In this document: in pieces, positions 1 through 8,568 of the stretch
Layout: each line of letters begins with the position of its first letter
Numbering within the stretch: position 1 is the first letter of the stretch
Assembly: GCF_029533155.1 (NCBI RefSeq)
Contig: NZ_JAIZDB010000039.1
Span: 1 to 47,907, forward strand
Length of the DNA: 47,907 nucleotides
Reading direction: 5' to 3'
Source: Psychrobacillus antarcticus
GTDB taxonomy: Bacteria; Bacillota; Bacilli; Bacillales_A; Planococcaceae
Notes under the pieces: model-generated
The model's database searches: none
Seen by the model: only the letters and a program-made list of their open reading frames with translations
What the model was told of the DNA's origin: nothing
Translations under genes and position numbers: made by a program

Positions 1-10
1 CAGGTGGAGT

Positions 11-441
11 ACAAAGGCTAAGAGCGCCACCTCTCAAAGGGAAGGCAATCTAAGTTCGCCGCGTCCTGCGGCAACGTTTGCCCGCACGATGCGGGTCAGG
101 CAGCCGTTGCGAAATGTTTTTTTATTTTGCGACGAGCTTTGCGCAGGAGCACCACGATGTCGCGTACTTAGACTGTCATCTTTCATCCACCGCTATGAAT
201 AGGAAAGTATCTTTTCTCTAGTTATCCAAAAATGTACTTACCTGTTTCTAAAAGTTGTAGAAGGGAGACGGACAGTTAATAGCCATAAGATTACCGAGAA
301 AAAGAGATGCTGGTCGTGACTTCAGTCACGACCAGCATCTTTAAAAAATCAAACGGTAATTTATATAGCAATAAGTCTGTACAAAGCCATTCGAGAACAG
401 TAGAAGCAGGTTTAGATCCTAAAGGACCGGGCGTTTTTTTT
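11..441 (+). repeat. Dispersed repeat, copy A (forward)
   Basis: Intergenic repeat also present as copy B (inverted, 14851-15245), C (15726-16160) and D (46195-46545). Its left part shares ACAAAGGCTAAGAGCGCCAC with copy C. Its middle shares GATGCGGGTCAGGCAG with B and D. Its core (241-410) is a long imperfect inverted repeat: CCTGTTTCT at 241 pairs with AGAAGCAGG at 402-410, GCCATAAGATTACCG pairs imperfectly with CGGTAATTTATATAGC, and the tip is a perfect 17-bp stem at 305-340. The right end is GGGCGTTTTTTT. Copies A and B are the closest pair. No convincing protein is encoded. Boundaries are judged from the shared sequence. Confidence 0.85.
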
Positions 442-546
442 ACGGCTTCGGTTGATGGGGCGAAAAACACTAATAACAATGTAAAAAACAAGCTAATTAG
501 CATATGTTTTGACAGCAAATTGGTTATATAAATGGAAAGTAAAAAC

Positions 547-571
547 GCTCAGATAGGTCTGAGCATTTTTT
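547..571 (+). terminator. Rho-independent terminator-like hairpin
   Basis: GCTCAG (547-552) and CTGAGC (559-564) form a short stem followed by ATTTTTT. No gene ends directly upstream on this strand, so it may close a transcript coming through repeat A. Confidence 0.5.
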
Positions 572-686
572 GACAAAATAATTAATTAATCTAATTTGCC
601 TTTTATTCAACAAGGTCGCCACAGAAGGGTTTAGATGCAAATACGACTTTTCGCAATCCTCAATTTATAAAAAGAATGCTGTAAGC

Positions 687-1319
687 CTACAACATTCCCC
701 AAAATAAATTGGTTTGAGCAGTTAGGAAGAAAAGAAGTAATCCTATTGAAAGAACTTTGATTATTTGTTTTGGAGACTGATATAAAACAAAAATTGTTGC
801 TATCCAAAGTAAAAATTCCAATATATTCATAATATCAAAATACCAAAACCCAAATGCAAAAGTCTGTCTTGAAATAAACATAAATATTATAGTTGAGATA
901 GAAATTGCAATGATACCTTTTCCTTTTGCATACCAACAAACAAAAGCCAAAAATGGCGAAATAACAGTCATTACAATCCAAATCATCATATAAGATTTAG
1001 GGAAAAATCCTGCTACCAGAACTGTGTATAGAAAATAGCTACCAACCATACCTGCAAAAAACAAAAAAACATTTAAAGCAGACCTTATAGGTGATTTACT
1101 ATACATAGATATAACTACCGCAAGAAAAATCCAAACTCCCATACGAGAAAAGAAGTTCCTTAAATCAAATATTTCAAGAAAATAGGGTAATGAAATACTT
1201 TGGGGTGTTTCAAGCATCTTGGAAAATAAGCCTAAAATAACCCCTAAGATAAATATTAAACTCGAATATAAAAGTTTTCTTGATAGTGATATATTAATTG
1301 GACTTCGAATTAAAATCAT
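687..1319 (-). CDS. Hypothetical multi-pass membrane protein
   Basis: A 210-aa protein that is almost entirely hydrophobic. About seven membrane segments can be seen, near residues 13-33, 55-72, 80-105, 110-130, 133-150, 160-180 and 187-207. There is no signal peptide and no soluble domain or catalytic motif that I recognise. It resembles the small uncharacterised membrane proteins found singly in Bacillales accessory regions, but I cannot assign a family. The start is the ATG at 1319; a GGGAG lies about 12 nt upstream, which is a little far. It is transcribed away from the LysR gene and stands alone between repeat A and a 690-bp gap. The coding potential looks real because the frame is long and shows a clean alternation of hydrophobic segments and short charged loops. 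Confidence 0.65.
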   Translation of the reverse strand: MILIRSPINISLSRKLLYSSLIFILGVILGLFSKMLETPQSISLPYFLEIFDLRNFFSRMGVWIFLAVVISMYSKSPIRSALNVFLFFAGMVGSYFLYTVLVAGFFPKSYMMIWIVMTVISPFLAFVCWYAKGKGIIAISISTIIFMFISRQTFAFGFWYFDIMNILEFLLWIATIFVLYQSPKQIIKVLSIGLLLFFLTAQTNLFWGML

Positions 1320-1826
1320 TCATCTATTCCACTCCCAAATATAAATTTTTTTAACATAAATTTCCTGATTTCCACCAAGAAATAAGTTCGCTTAATACAA
1401 AGCAAACTACCTTAGATAAATGATATCTTTAATGTCGAATTTTTTATCCGCAATTCCTAATGGTTGGACAGGTGTATCCATTGTTCCGTTCGATTTAAAA
1501 GGGAAACAAAAATTGTAATAGGTTCTAAGGATGGTGATAGCAATGTGAGCATATTTGGGATTGAAATTGGAATAGATGTAACTTTTTCCATCACCCCGTG
1601 CAGTGGTTTAGGGTCTTTCTAAGATGGACAAATTTCTACGAATTTGTTGAATGAAAGTATTGGTTGCATTGTCATTAACATTCATTATCAAGGATGCAAT
1701 GTCTTTTGGTTTCAGTGATGATAAGTTCGTTGTACAATCAACGGAACGCAAGCCCCTATCTATCGCAGCAAGGGGAAAGGGGGTAAGTGTTTGGTCTTAC
1801 GGTTTTGTATGGTATTCTCGGTTTGT

Positions 1827-1903
1827 GCCATTATAAAACTTCCTCTCATTGTTAGTCTCGTAACTTCAATGATACACGAAATTTTATAATGGCCATTTTT
1901 TTG
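1827..1903 (+). terminator. Long-loop inverted repeat followed by T-run
   Basis: GCCATTATAAAA (1827-1838) and TTTTATAATGGC (1882-1893) are perfect complements, followed by CATTTTTTT. The 43-nt loop is long for a terminator, so it may instead be a relic of an inserted element. Confidence 0.4.
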
Positions 1904-1948
1904 TTTGAATTTAGGTGGCTAACTTGATTGTGCAATTAGCCTATAAAA

Positions 1949-1973
1949 ATCTTATAAAGATAAGTAGTATAAT
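1949..1973 (+). promoter_or_regulatory. Putative LysR autoregulatory dyad and -10 box
   Basis: The dyad ATCTTATAAAGAT (1949-1961) has the size and interrupted symmetry of a LysR-type box. It sits just upstream of a TATAAT (1968-1973) that could serve as the -10 element. The corresponding -35 region is poor, as expected if activation or autoregulation is involved. This is inference from spacing and symmetry. Confidence 0.35.
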
Positions 1974-2008
1974 GATTCCACAATCTCATTTGAAAAGAGG
2001 AAGAGTTC

Positions 2009-2884
2009 ATGGTAACAGATTTTCTAATTATTAAAACATTAGCTGAGGAACAAAATATGCGAAAAGCGGCGGAAAGGTTGTTTCTATCTCAGCCAGCTTT
2101 ATCGCTAAGACTACAAACAATTGAAAAAGAATGGAATGCAAAGCTTTTTTTGAGATCTCAAAAAGGTTTAACTGCTACGCCGGAAGGAGAACTAGTCATT
2201 GAGTTTGCCAACCAAATACTTCAGCAAAGAGAAGAAGTATTTGAAGCGATTCAGTCATTATCGTCAAAAGTACATGGGACCTTGAAAATTGCCTGTGCTT
2301 CGATTGTTGGTCAAAACTGGTTACCAAAAGTATTAAAGGACTTTGTACAAACTTACCCGGAAGCAAAAATTTCCCTGTTGACAGGTTGGAGCTCGGAAAT
2401 TGTTAAATCTATTTACGATGGAGAGGCACAAATTGGGATAGTGCGTGGCCAATCTGATTGGAAGGGAAATAAAATTCATCTATTTAGAGATACTTTATAT
2501 TTGGTGGACAAGGAGATGACGTCCATCGATGAAGTGTTGACGACGGAAAAGCCTTTTATCCAATTTAAAAGTGATTCTAACTACTATCAAGAAATTCAAC
2601 AATGGTGGCAAAAGCATTTTGCCATTAATCCTAAAAGACAAATTATCGTCGATCAAATTGAAACTTGCAAACAAATGGCTTTAAATGGGATTGGATATGC
2701 AATACTACCGTCTATCACGTTAACTGGACATGAGGAAGTGAATAAAATTCCTTTAACAAACAATGAAGAGCAATTTGAATTGACTAGGGATACATGGCTC
2801 ATTGGATATGATGCAGCTTTTAATTTGCCTCAGGTTAATGCATTTGTCGAAATTGTAAAAAAACATGCGAATAATTTTAAATGA
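2009..2884 (+). CDS. LysR-family transcriptional regulator
   Basis: A 291-aa protein with the standard LysR layout. The N-terminal winged helix-turn-helix (residues 1-60) contains the typical AAERLFLSQPALSLRLQTIE recognition-helix segment and LTATPEGELV linker start. An effector-binding domain follows from about residue 90, beginning GTLKIACASIVGQNWLPKVL. The length is normal for the family. The start ATG follows GAGGAAGAG at a suitable distance. The ligand cannot be deduced. It is followed 57 bp downstream, in the same direction, by the ABC/VWA cluster, which begins with its own strong AAGGGGGG ribosome site. It might regulate that cluster, but LysR regulators more often control a divergent gene and none is present here. 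Confidence 0.9.
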   Translation: MVTDFLIIKTLAEEQNMRKAAERLFLSQPALSLRLQTIEKEWNAKLFLRSQKGLTATPEGELVIEFANQILQQREEVFEAIQSLSSKVHGTLKIACASIVGQNWLPKVLKDFVQTYPEAKISLLTGWSSEIVKSIYDGEAQIGIVRGQSDWKGNKIHLFRDTLYLVDKEMTSIDEVLTTEKPFIQFKSDSNYYQEIQQWWQKHFAINPKRQIIVDQIETCKQMALNGIGYAILPSITLTGHEEVNKIPLTNNEEQFELTRDTWLIGYDAAFNLPQVNAFVEIVKKHANNFK

Positions 2885-2941
2885 AGGAACCTAACTATTC
2901 CATTATCGTACTAATACATATACGGACAAGGGGGGAAAAAG

Positions 2942-5344
2942 ATGCATATTAAAAAGTTAATGATGGTTATTTCAGCACTTATGATTTATTTTATTTTTTC
3001 GCCATCCATAGAAGCATTAGCAGCACCTGAACTAAATGTAAAGGTAACAACTGGATTTAATGGGAAAGCTAAATATGGCGAGGGGTTGCCTATTTCACTA
3101 ACAGTGGAAAATAAAGGAGATGCATTTTCAGGCGACATCGTCCTAGATATAGCAGAATCCTATAATTTAGGGAATGCCCAGTCAATTCCCTTTGAAATTG
3201 GCGCAGGTGAAACAAAGACCATTCAAATTGCAGCAAGTGGATTAGCAGAGGATTATATGTATCAAGGTAATAATGTTCAAATGATTCACTTTTTTGAAGG
3301 AGGTTGGGAAAAAGGTAAATCCATCGCTTTCAAAGGAAATAAAACGTTCAGAACTAGTTTTCAAGATCCTGCAACTATCTACTATTTAACGTTAACGGAA
3401 AGTGCGGATCGCTTAAAGGTTCTCAATCAACTGAAGCAACCAAATCAAGTGAATGATGAAATTATTCATGTAGCACAACAAAGTAACTTTGTTTTACCAG
3501 ACGAAGCAGTTGCATGGCAAATGGCGGATTACATTATTATTGACGAGTTTGTGATTGCTGATTTAACAGAAAAACAACAGCAGGCACTTATCAATTATGT
3601 CTCTTCTGGTGGAATAATTGTAGTTGGTGCTTCCGATAATGTAACGGCAGAGCTTGGAAATCTTAGTAGTTATTTACCACTAAATTTACATACAACATCT
3701 CAAAATTTAACACCTCAACAAGTAAGTGCCTTAACAGCAAAAAACTTATTGTCCAATGACTTAAAGATACATGATGCAACTTTATCTAGTGAGTCTTCAC
3801 CATTAATACAACTAGATGGGACATTACTTGCCGGTAAGAAACAAGTCGGTAGCGGAACGATTATTCAAACTACTTTTTCACTAGGGGATGCCCCTTTGGC
3901 AGCGGATCCTGTTTATAGTGATTTGATGTCCACTATATTGCAGGCAGTTCAAGTGAATAATACACAAAGTATGAACGGTAATAATATGAAAGACGAGCTT
4001 GTTTATAATTTAGGGGAAACGAATTCGTTATTTAGTTCCTTTAAAGTATCTACACCGCTAATGATTGGAATTGTAGTTTTTTATATGATCATTATCGTTC
4101 CATTGCTTTATATAATTTTGAAAAGAAAAGATAAACGAGAGTATGCCTGGGGAATTATTCCGCTTACTGCGATCATCGCATCTCTGGCAATTTTTGGCTA
4201 CGGTGCAAAGGATCGATTAGCAAGACCTCAAGTACAGCAATCCTCGTTCCTTCAAGTAAATGAAGATAGTAGTCTCAGCGGACATTATGCGGAATCGATT
4301 TTAAGTAATAAAGGAGGAGACTTCTCTGTTGAAGCACCTATTACTACTACGATGGTTGCTAAGAGAGGTACAAACTCGTTTACGGGTCAAACAGCTAATG
4401 TACATGAGCATGCAATAATGGAAAAACATGCAACGAATAGTGAACTAACATTCAGAGATGTTGGTTATTGGTCGGTATCTTCGTTGTTTGGAGAGACACA
4501 AATTCAGGATGTAGGTAATTTCGACGTTGATTTAAGAGTCGATTCTAGTAAGATTCTCGGGACTGTTCAAAATAATTTTCCCTTTGGCTTAAAGGATGTC
4601 GCTATTTGGTCAGGTAGTAAACTGCATAAATTGGGTGATTTAGCTGCTGGAGAAAAGCTAGAAGTTGAAAAAGAATTAGGTACTGTTATGCTTATGCCAA
4701 TTTCCAACCCATATGCTAGTACAAATTACGGTCCAATTGCAAACAACCAAATCGATTTAATGACCCAACGAAAACAAGCTCTATATTCATCCAGTATTAT
4801 ATTTAATAATACTAACACGACTCCAGTTATAACTGGCTTTGCAGAGGACAATATTCTTCCAATAGAAATGAAGGACAAAAAAGTTGAGCTTTCTGCATTG
4901 CATTTAGTTATTCAACCTTTCACAGCTACTACTATTTTCTCTGGAGAATTTACCCTTCCAGCTAATACATTTTCAGTCGTGGTGAATACCGAACAATTTG
5001 GGAAGTATATGGAGCCGGTTCAAGGTAATAGCCTCGAGTGGTATTTAGATGATGGTGAATATAATGTGTACTGGAAAATACCAGAAACCCTTCCTTTAGA
5101 TAAGGTTAATTGGACACAGTTACAAATAGCGAATACAGATCGCAATTCCCATACGATTGAAATTTGGAATTTAAAAACAGAATCATTCGAAGAAATAACA
5201 GAAAGCCGATTTACTTTAACTGAAAATATAGATACTTATATCGATGAAGCAGGAGTAATCCAATACAAATTAATCAAAAAATCAGCACAAGGTGATCCAT
5301 ATACACGACTTCCAGAAGTGCGTATGAAGGGGGAAGTGAAGTAA
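2942..5344 (+). CDS. Large membrane-anchored protein of the ABC/VWA cluster
   Basis: An 800-aa exported protein. Residues 1-27 form a signal peptide ending near SIEALA. The following stretch (about 30-110) reads like an immunoglobulin-like adhesion module (PISLTVENKGDAFSGDIVLD). Around residues 195-235 the run ADYIIIDEFVIADLTEKQ then YVSSGGIIVVGA resembles the glutamine-amidotransferase-like fold seen in GldG and DUF4350-type proteins. Two membrane helices lie near 374-395 and 403-420, separated by the basic loop KRKDKREY, and a large beta-rich domain follows. It opens the seven-gene cluster and its stop overlaps the next start (TAATG), implying translational coupling to the ABC ATPase. I infer it is an extracytoplasmic partner of the transporter. 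No exact family name is claimed. Confidence 0.85.
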   Translation: MHIKKLMMVISALMIYFIFSPSIEALAAPELNVKVTTGFNGKAKYGEGLPISLTVENKGDAFSGDIVLDIAESYNLGNAQSIPFEIGAGETKTIQIAASGLAEDYMYQGNNVQMIHFFEGGWEKGKSIAFKGNKTFRTSFQDPATIYYLTLTESADRLKVLNQLKQPNQVNDEIIHVAQQSNFVLPDEAVAWQMADYIIIDEFVIADLTEKQQQALINYVSSGGIIVVGASDNVTAELGNLSSYLPLNLHTTSQNLTPQQVSALTAKNLLSNDLKIHDATLSSESSPLIQLDGTLLAGKKQVGSGTIIQTTFSLGDAPLAADPVYSDLMSTILQAVQVNNTQSMNGNNMKDELVYNLGETNSLFSSFKVSTPLMIGIVVFYMIIIVPLLYIILKRKDKREYAWGIIPLTAIIASLAIFGYGAKDRLARPQVQQSSFLQVNEDSSLSGHYAESILSNKGGDFSVEAPITTTMVAKRGTNSFTGQTANVHEHAIMEKHATNSELTFRDVGYWSVSSLFGETQIQDVGNFDVDLRVDSSKILGTVQNNFPFGLKDVAIWSGSKLHKLGDLAAGEKLEVEKELGTVMLMPISNPYASTNYGPIANNQIDLMTQRKQALYSSSIIFNNTNTTPVITGFAEDNILPIEMKDKKVELSALHLVIQPFTATTIFSGEFTLPANTFSVVVNTEQFGKYMEPVQGNSLEWYLDDGEYNVYWKIPETLPLDKVNWTQLQIANTDRNSHTIEIWNLKTESFEEITESRFTLTENIDTYIDEAGVIQYKLIKKSAQGDPYTRLPEVRMKGEVK

Positions 5345-6273
5345 TGATAGAAATTAAAGGATTAACTAAAAAGTATGGCTCATTTTATGCTTTAAATGAC
5401 ATAAATTTAACCCTACAAGCTGGCACCGTGTTTGGTTTTGTTGGAGCCAATGGAGCAGGTAAGTCGACAACCTTTTCTATACTGGCTACATTGCTCCAAC
5501 CGACCTCTGGAGATGCCTTTGTAAATGGCAAAAGCGTAAGGACAGATGCAAGTGAAGTGCGCAAACTGATTGGTTATATGCCTGACTTTTTTGGGGTATA
5601 CGATCAATTAAAAGCGAATGAGTATTTAGATTTTTACGGTGCAAGCTATGGAATTTCAGAAGCAGAGAGAAAGATATTAATTCCGCAGTTGCTTGAGTTA
5701 GTCAACTTGACCAATAAACGGTATGAATATGTCGATTTACTTTCACGAGGGATGAAACAACGCTTATGTTTGGCTCGTTCATTAATACATGATCCACAGG
5801 TTCTAATATTAGATGAACCCGCTTCCGGACTTGATCCACGGGCGCGTGTAGAGATGAGAGATATTCTAAAACAGCTAAAAGGGATGGGCAAAACCATCCT
5901 CATTTCCTCGCATATATTACCAGAGTTAGCTGAAATGTGTGATGAAATAGGTGTGATTGATGGGGGAAGACTTATCGCACACGGCTCTGTAGCAGACATT
6001 CAGGCACAGCTTGCAGGGGAAAGACATATTACGGTGAAGGTGAAGGGATTATTAGAAAATGTAGCAACTTTTTTTGAGGAGGATCCTTTTGTATCCTCAG
6101 TAGAGTTGTACGCAGAGAAAAATTCAGTTACCTTCAATTATCGAGGGACCGAGGACGATCAAATCAATTTACTTAAAAAAGCGTTGGATCATCCGATTAG
6201 AATTATTTCCTTCTCCGAAACAGAAACGGATTTAGAGGATGTCTTTATGGAAATTACGAAAGGAGCGAAATAA
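5344..6273 (+). CDS. ABC transporter ATP-binding protein
   Basis: A 309-aa ATPase of the ABC-2/drug-export (CcmA, GldA-like) type. Visible motifs are Walker A GANGAGKST (residues 34-42), signature LSRGM (133-137), Walker B VLILDEP with D157 and E158, and the switch histidine in ILISSHILPEL. The last 80 residues form the extra C-terminal domain usual for exporters in this class (HITVKVKGLLENVATFFEED). It starts one base inside the upstream stop (TAATG) and is followed immediately by the permease gene, so the two should form one complex. The substrate is not evident; the neighbours suggest an envelope or protein-quality role. Confidence 0.95.
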   Translation: MIEIKGLTKKYGSFYALNDINLTLQAGTVFGFVGANGAGKSTTFSILATLLQPTSGDAFVNGKSVRTDASEVRKLIGYMPDFFGVYDQLKANEYLDFYGASYGISEAERKILIPQLLELVNLTNKRYEYVDLLSRGMKQRLCLARSLIHDPQVLILDEPASGLDPRARVEMRDILKQLKGMGKTILISSHILPELAEMCDEIGVIDGGRLIAHGSVADIQAQLAGERHITVKVKGLLENVATFFEEDPFVSSVELYAEKNSVTFNYRGTEDDQINLLKKALDHPIRIISFSETETDLEDVFMEITKGAK

Positions 6274-6274
6274 T

Positions 6275-7117
6275 ATGAAGCAGATGTTTTCTAATCCAGT
6301 ATTGGTAAAAGAAATAAAGTTGCGCTTTCGTTCCCCAAAAAGTTTTATAGGAATCTTATTTTATTTAATAGCTATGTGTATTTTTGTCTTTGGATTTATT
6401 TTACTAACGACTCAATTTTCGGGAACCGGTTATTTCCGTCCAGAGGAAAGCTTTTTTATGTTTACAATGCTTACCTATATTCAATTGGGGTTAATACTTT
6501 TCATCACTCCAGGTTTAACAGCAGGTGCTATTAGCTCAGAGAGAGAAAAACAAACATTGAATATTTTATTAACGACAGCTCAGTCTTCATTTCAAATTAT
6601 TTTTGGCAAATTAACATCATCTGTTGCCTTTTTACTATTGTTATTAATAGCTGGATTGCCGATTTATAGCATGGTTTTCTTATTCGGTGGGGTATCACCA
6701 GGTCAATTAGGGATTATTTTCTTGTTTTTCTTTATAACAATGCTTGCTATCGGAAGTATTGGAATTATGTACTCGACGATTATTCGTAAAACAATTGTTT
6801 CTATGATAGCAACCTATGGAACGATGATCTTTTTAAGTGCAGTAACTGGTTTTATTTACTTAGTTATTACAGGAATGAATACCATGGTAGCGGGTTCTAT
6901 ATCATCTTCACCGGTTGGTCATTTCTTTGCAAGTATTAACCCAGTCGTTTTAGTACTAACGCTTGTATCACCAGGGTCAGATACTTTTATATCAGATTCA
7001 ACGAAGGTAGATTTCCCAATTTGGGCAGGCTATGCAATCTTTTATATTTGTATTACGGCATTTGCTATTTTTATATCAGTTAAAAAATTGCGGGTAAATA
7101 TGAAGCGGGCAAAATGA
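6275..7117 (+). CDS. ABC-2 type transporter permease
   Basis: A 280-aa integral membrane protein with six hydrophobic segments, beginning with a short cytoplasmic NPVLVKEIKLRFRSPKSF. The pattern GAISSEREKQTLNILLTTAQ is characteristic of ABC-2/NosY/GldF-type permeases. I chose the ATG at 6275 because AAGGAGCG lies 9 nt upstream; an in-frame ATG at 6239 lies inside the ATPase gene and lacks a ribosome site. It partners the preceding ATPase. The gene is followed 12 bp later, behind GAGGAGG, by the coiled-coil/Gly-Gln protein. Confidence 0.93.
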   Translation: MKQMFSNPVLVKEIKLRFRSPKSFIGILFYLIAMCIFVFGFILLTTQFSGTGYFRPEESFFMFTMLTYIQLGLILFITPGLTAGAISSEREKQTLNILLTTAQSSFQIIFGKLTSSVAFLLLLLIAGLPIYSMVFLFGGVSPGQLGIIFLFFFITMLAIGSIGIMYSTIIRKTIVSMIATYGTMIFLSAVTGFIYLVITGMNTMVAGSISSSPVGHFFASINPVVLVLTLVSPGSDTFISDSTKVDFPIWAGYAIFYICITAFAIFISVKKLRVNMKRAK

Positions 7118-7129
7118 GGAGGACAATAG

Positions 7130-8557
7130 ATGAATAGTCCAAAGAAGTTAATCCGTTATGTTCAGAGAGCTAAAAATAGACTTGCAGTGGAGCATTATAT
7201 TAGAATGCTCCAAGCTGCCTTATTTTATGGTTTTAGTGCCACCGCGATTTTTCTTTTAGTATCTCGTTTGTTTGTCTTTCCATATTATTTAAGAACTTCC
7301 ATCCTTGTTGGAGGTTCTGTTTTTATAGGTACGTTTTTGTATGCTTTTTGGAAAAGGCCTTCTAAGAACGAAGTAGTACAAAAGTTGGATTCCTTCTATT
7401 TGGATAATTTATTAGTAAGTGCTTTAGCTTTTCTCGGAGATAAATCATTTCTCGCTATCGGTTTAATAGACAAAGCGGAGAAAAACAGTGAAATTGCTTT
7501 CCAACTATTCAAGAAGCGCGAAAAAAAGTATTTTCAGCCGAAGTGGATTTTGGGATTTGTTTTGGCACTTGCAGCGGTTCTCAGTTTGTATGTATTCCCA
7601 GCCGCTACACAATTAGAGGCTAAGGATTTAGAACAAGAGAAGGAAATTGTAAAGGAACTAAAGAAAGAAGTTAGTAAGCTTGAGAAAAAGGAATTATCAA
7701 AGCCAGTTAAGAAAGAATTGGAGGATCTTAAAGAAAAATTAAAGGAATTAGATACTGCAGAAGAAGCTTTACGTGAAGTAGTGAAAAAGCAAAAAGAGTT
7801 AGCACTCAAAGAACAGAAGCTTGCACAAAAGAAAGAGGTAGCCGAGCAGAAAGGTACTTCGGAATCTTCCTTAACGGCCATGGAGCAAAAAGAGCTAGCT
7901 TCTTTAGAGGATGTTAATAATTCACTAGCAAAAAATGCATCCAAATCTCAAACTAGACTAAGTAAGATGGGGAAATCACTACCATTCGGTTCAAGTGCAA
8001 TAGCCCAGGGAAATAATAACGCACAAAATTCTAGTAACACTAAAGGTAAACCAGGAAAAACTCAACCGAATCAACAAGGGCAAGGACAAGGGCAAGGACA
8101 AGGGCAAGGACAAGGGCAAGGACAAGGGCAAGGACAAGGGCAAGGACAAGGGCAAGGACAAGGACAAGGGCAAGGACAAGGGCAAGGACAAGGACAAGGG
8201 CAAGGACAAGGGCAAGGACAAGGGCAAGGACAAGGACAAGGTCAAGGTCAAGGTCAAGGTCAAGGAACAGGATCTGGTGCAGGTTTAGGTTCAGGAGGTA
8301 GGGACTTACTTTCTATTCCAGCAAGAATTGGAGGAACAGGTGAAACTTCGGTCGATTCAGGTGAACTTGGAGACGGAGAGTCCGCAAGTGAGCAATCGGC
8401 AGATACCCCGATAACTCGTGGTTCGGCAAGGCCATATGAAGAGGTGGTCAATGAATATTCCGAGTCCTATATAAAAAGCTCCGAGCGTATGCAGTTACCA
8501 TCCGATTTACAGAGAATTGTTCAAGATTACTTTTCGTCAGTTGAAAATAGCGAATAA
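7130..8557 (+). CDS. DUF4175-like membrane protein with coiled coil and Gly-Gln repeat
   Basis: A 475-aa protein. Two membrane helices lie at about 30-52 and 58-75 and a third at about 138-156 (WILGFVLALAAVLSLYVF). Residues 165-250 are very rich in Lys, Glu and Leu with heptad spacing, giving a long coiled coil. Residues 315-380 are almost purely alternating Gly-Gln, followed by a Gly/Ser linker and a conserved-looking C-terminus (RPYEEVVNEYSESYIKSSER) that resembles the tail of DUF4175-type proteins encoded beside MoxR/VWA genes. The Gly-Gln run should be a flexible extracytoplasmic or cytoplasmic tether; topology is not certain. It lies between the permease and MoxR genes, 12 bp from each, so it is part of the same operon. 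Confidence 0.85.
   Translation: MNSPKKLIRYVQRAKNRLAVEHYIRMLQAALFYGFSATAIFLLVSRLFVFPYYLRTSILVGGSVFIGTFLYAFWKRPSKNEVVQKLDSFYLDNLLVSALAFLGDKSFLAIGLIDKAEKNSEIAFQLFKKREKKYFQPKWILGFVLALAAVLSLYVFPAATQLEAKDLEQEKEIVKELKKEVSKLEKKELSKPVKKELEDLKEKLKELDTAEEALREVVKKQKELALKEQKLAQKKEVAEQKGTSESSLTAMEQKELASLEDVNNSLAKNASKSQTRLSKMGKSLPFGSSAIAQGNNNAQNSSNTKGKPGKTQPNQQGQGQGQGQGQGQGQGQGQGQGQGQGQGQGQGQGQGQGQGQGQGQGQGQGQGQGQGQGQGQGQGTGSGAGLGSGGRDLLSIPARIGGTGETSVDSGELGDGESASEQSADTPITRGSARPYEEVVNEYSESYIKSSERMQLPSDLQRIVQDYFSSVENSE
8075..8266 (+). repeat. Coding minisatellite, GGNCAA units
   Basis: About thirty-one tandem 6-bp units (mostly alternating GGGCAA and GGACAA, so also a 12-bp period; GGTCAA at the 3' end) encode alternating Gly-Gln. 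Copy number can change by slippage without frameshift because the unit is two codons long. Confidence 0.95.
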
Positions 8558-8568
8558 CGGAGGGAAAT

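Larger units (their letters stand above)
1320..2008. other. Gap with decayed coding remnant
   Basis: No intact gene is convincing here. Between about 1458 and 1632 two adjacent plus-strand frames read like protein: one gives IPNGWTGVSIVPFDLKGKQ and, after a shift near 1510, another gives KIVIGSKDGDSNVSIFGIEI before a stop. There is no start codon with a ribosome site. This looks like a frameshifted fragment of a lost gene. A 61-codon frame at 1651-1836 has no ribosome site and is not accepted. The end of the gap holds a hairpin and the LysR promoter region. Confidence 0.4.

Noticed and set aside
291-518. Minus-strand frame with a signal-peptide-like start (MLISLFFTLLLVFFAPSTEA)
   Set aside because: It runs into repeat A, has no ribosome site, and its later part is the hairpin sequence. 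Possibly a gene edge truncated by the repeat, but not supportable.
1651-1836. 61-codon plus-strand frame
   Set aside because: No ribosome site, no recognisable composition, and it ends inside the 1827-1903 hairpin.
7991-8263. Minus-strand frame of repeated Leu-Ser-Leu-Pro
   Set aside because: It is only the antisense reading of the Gly-Gln minisatellite.
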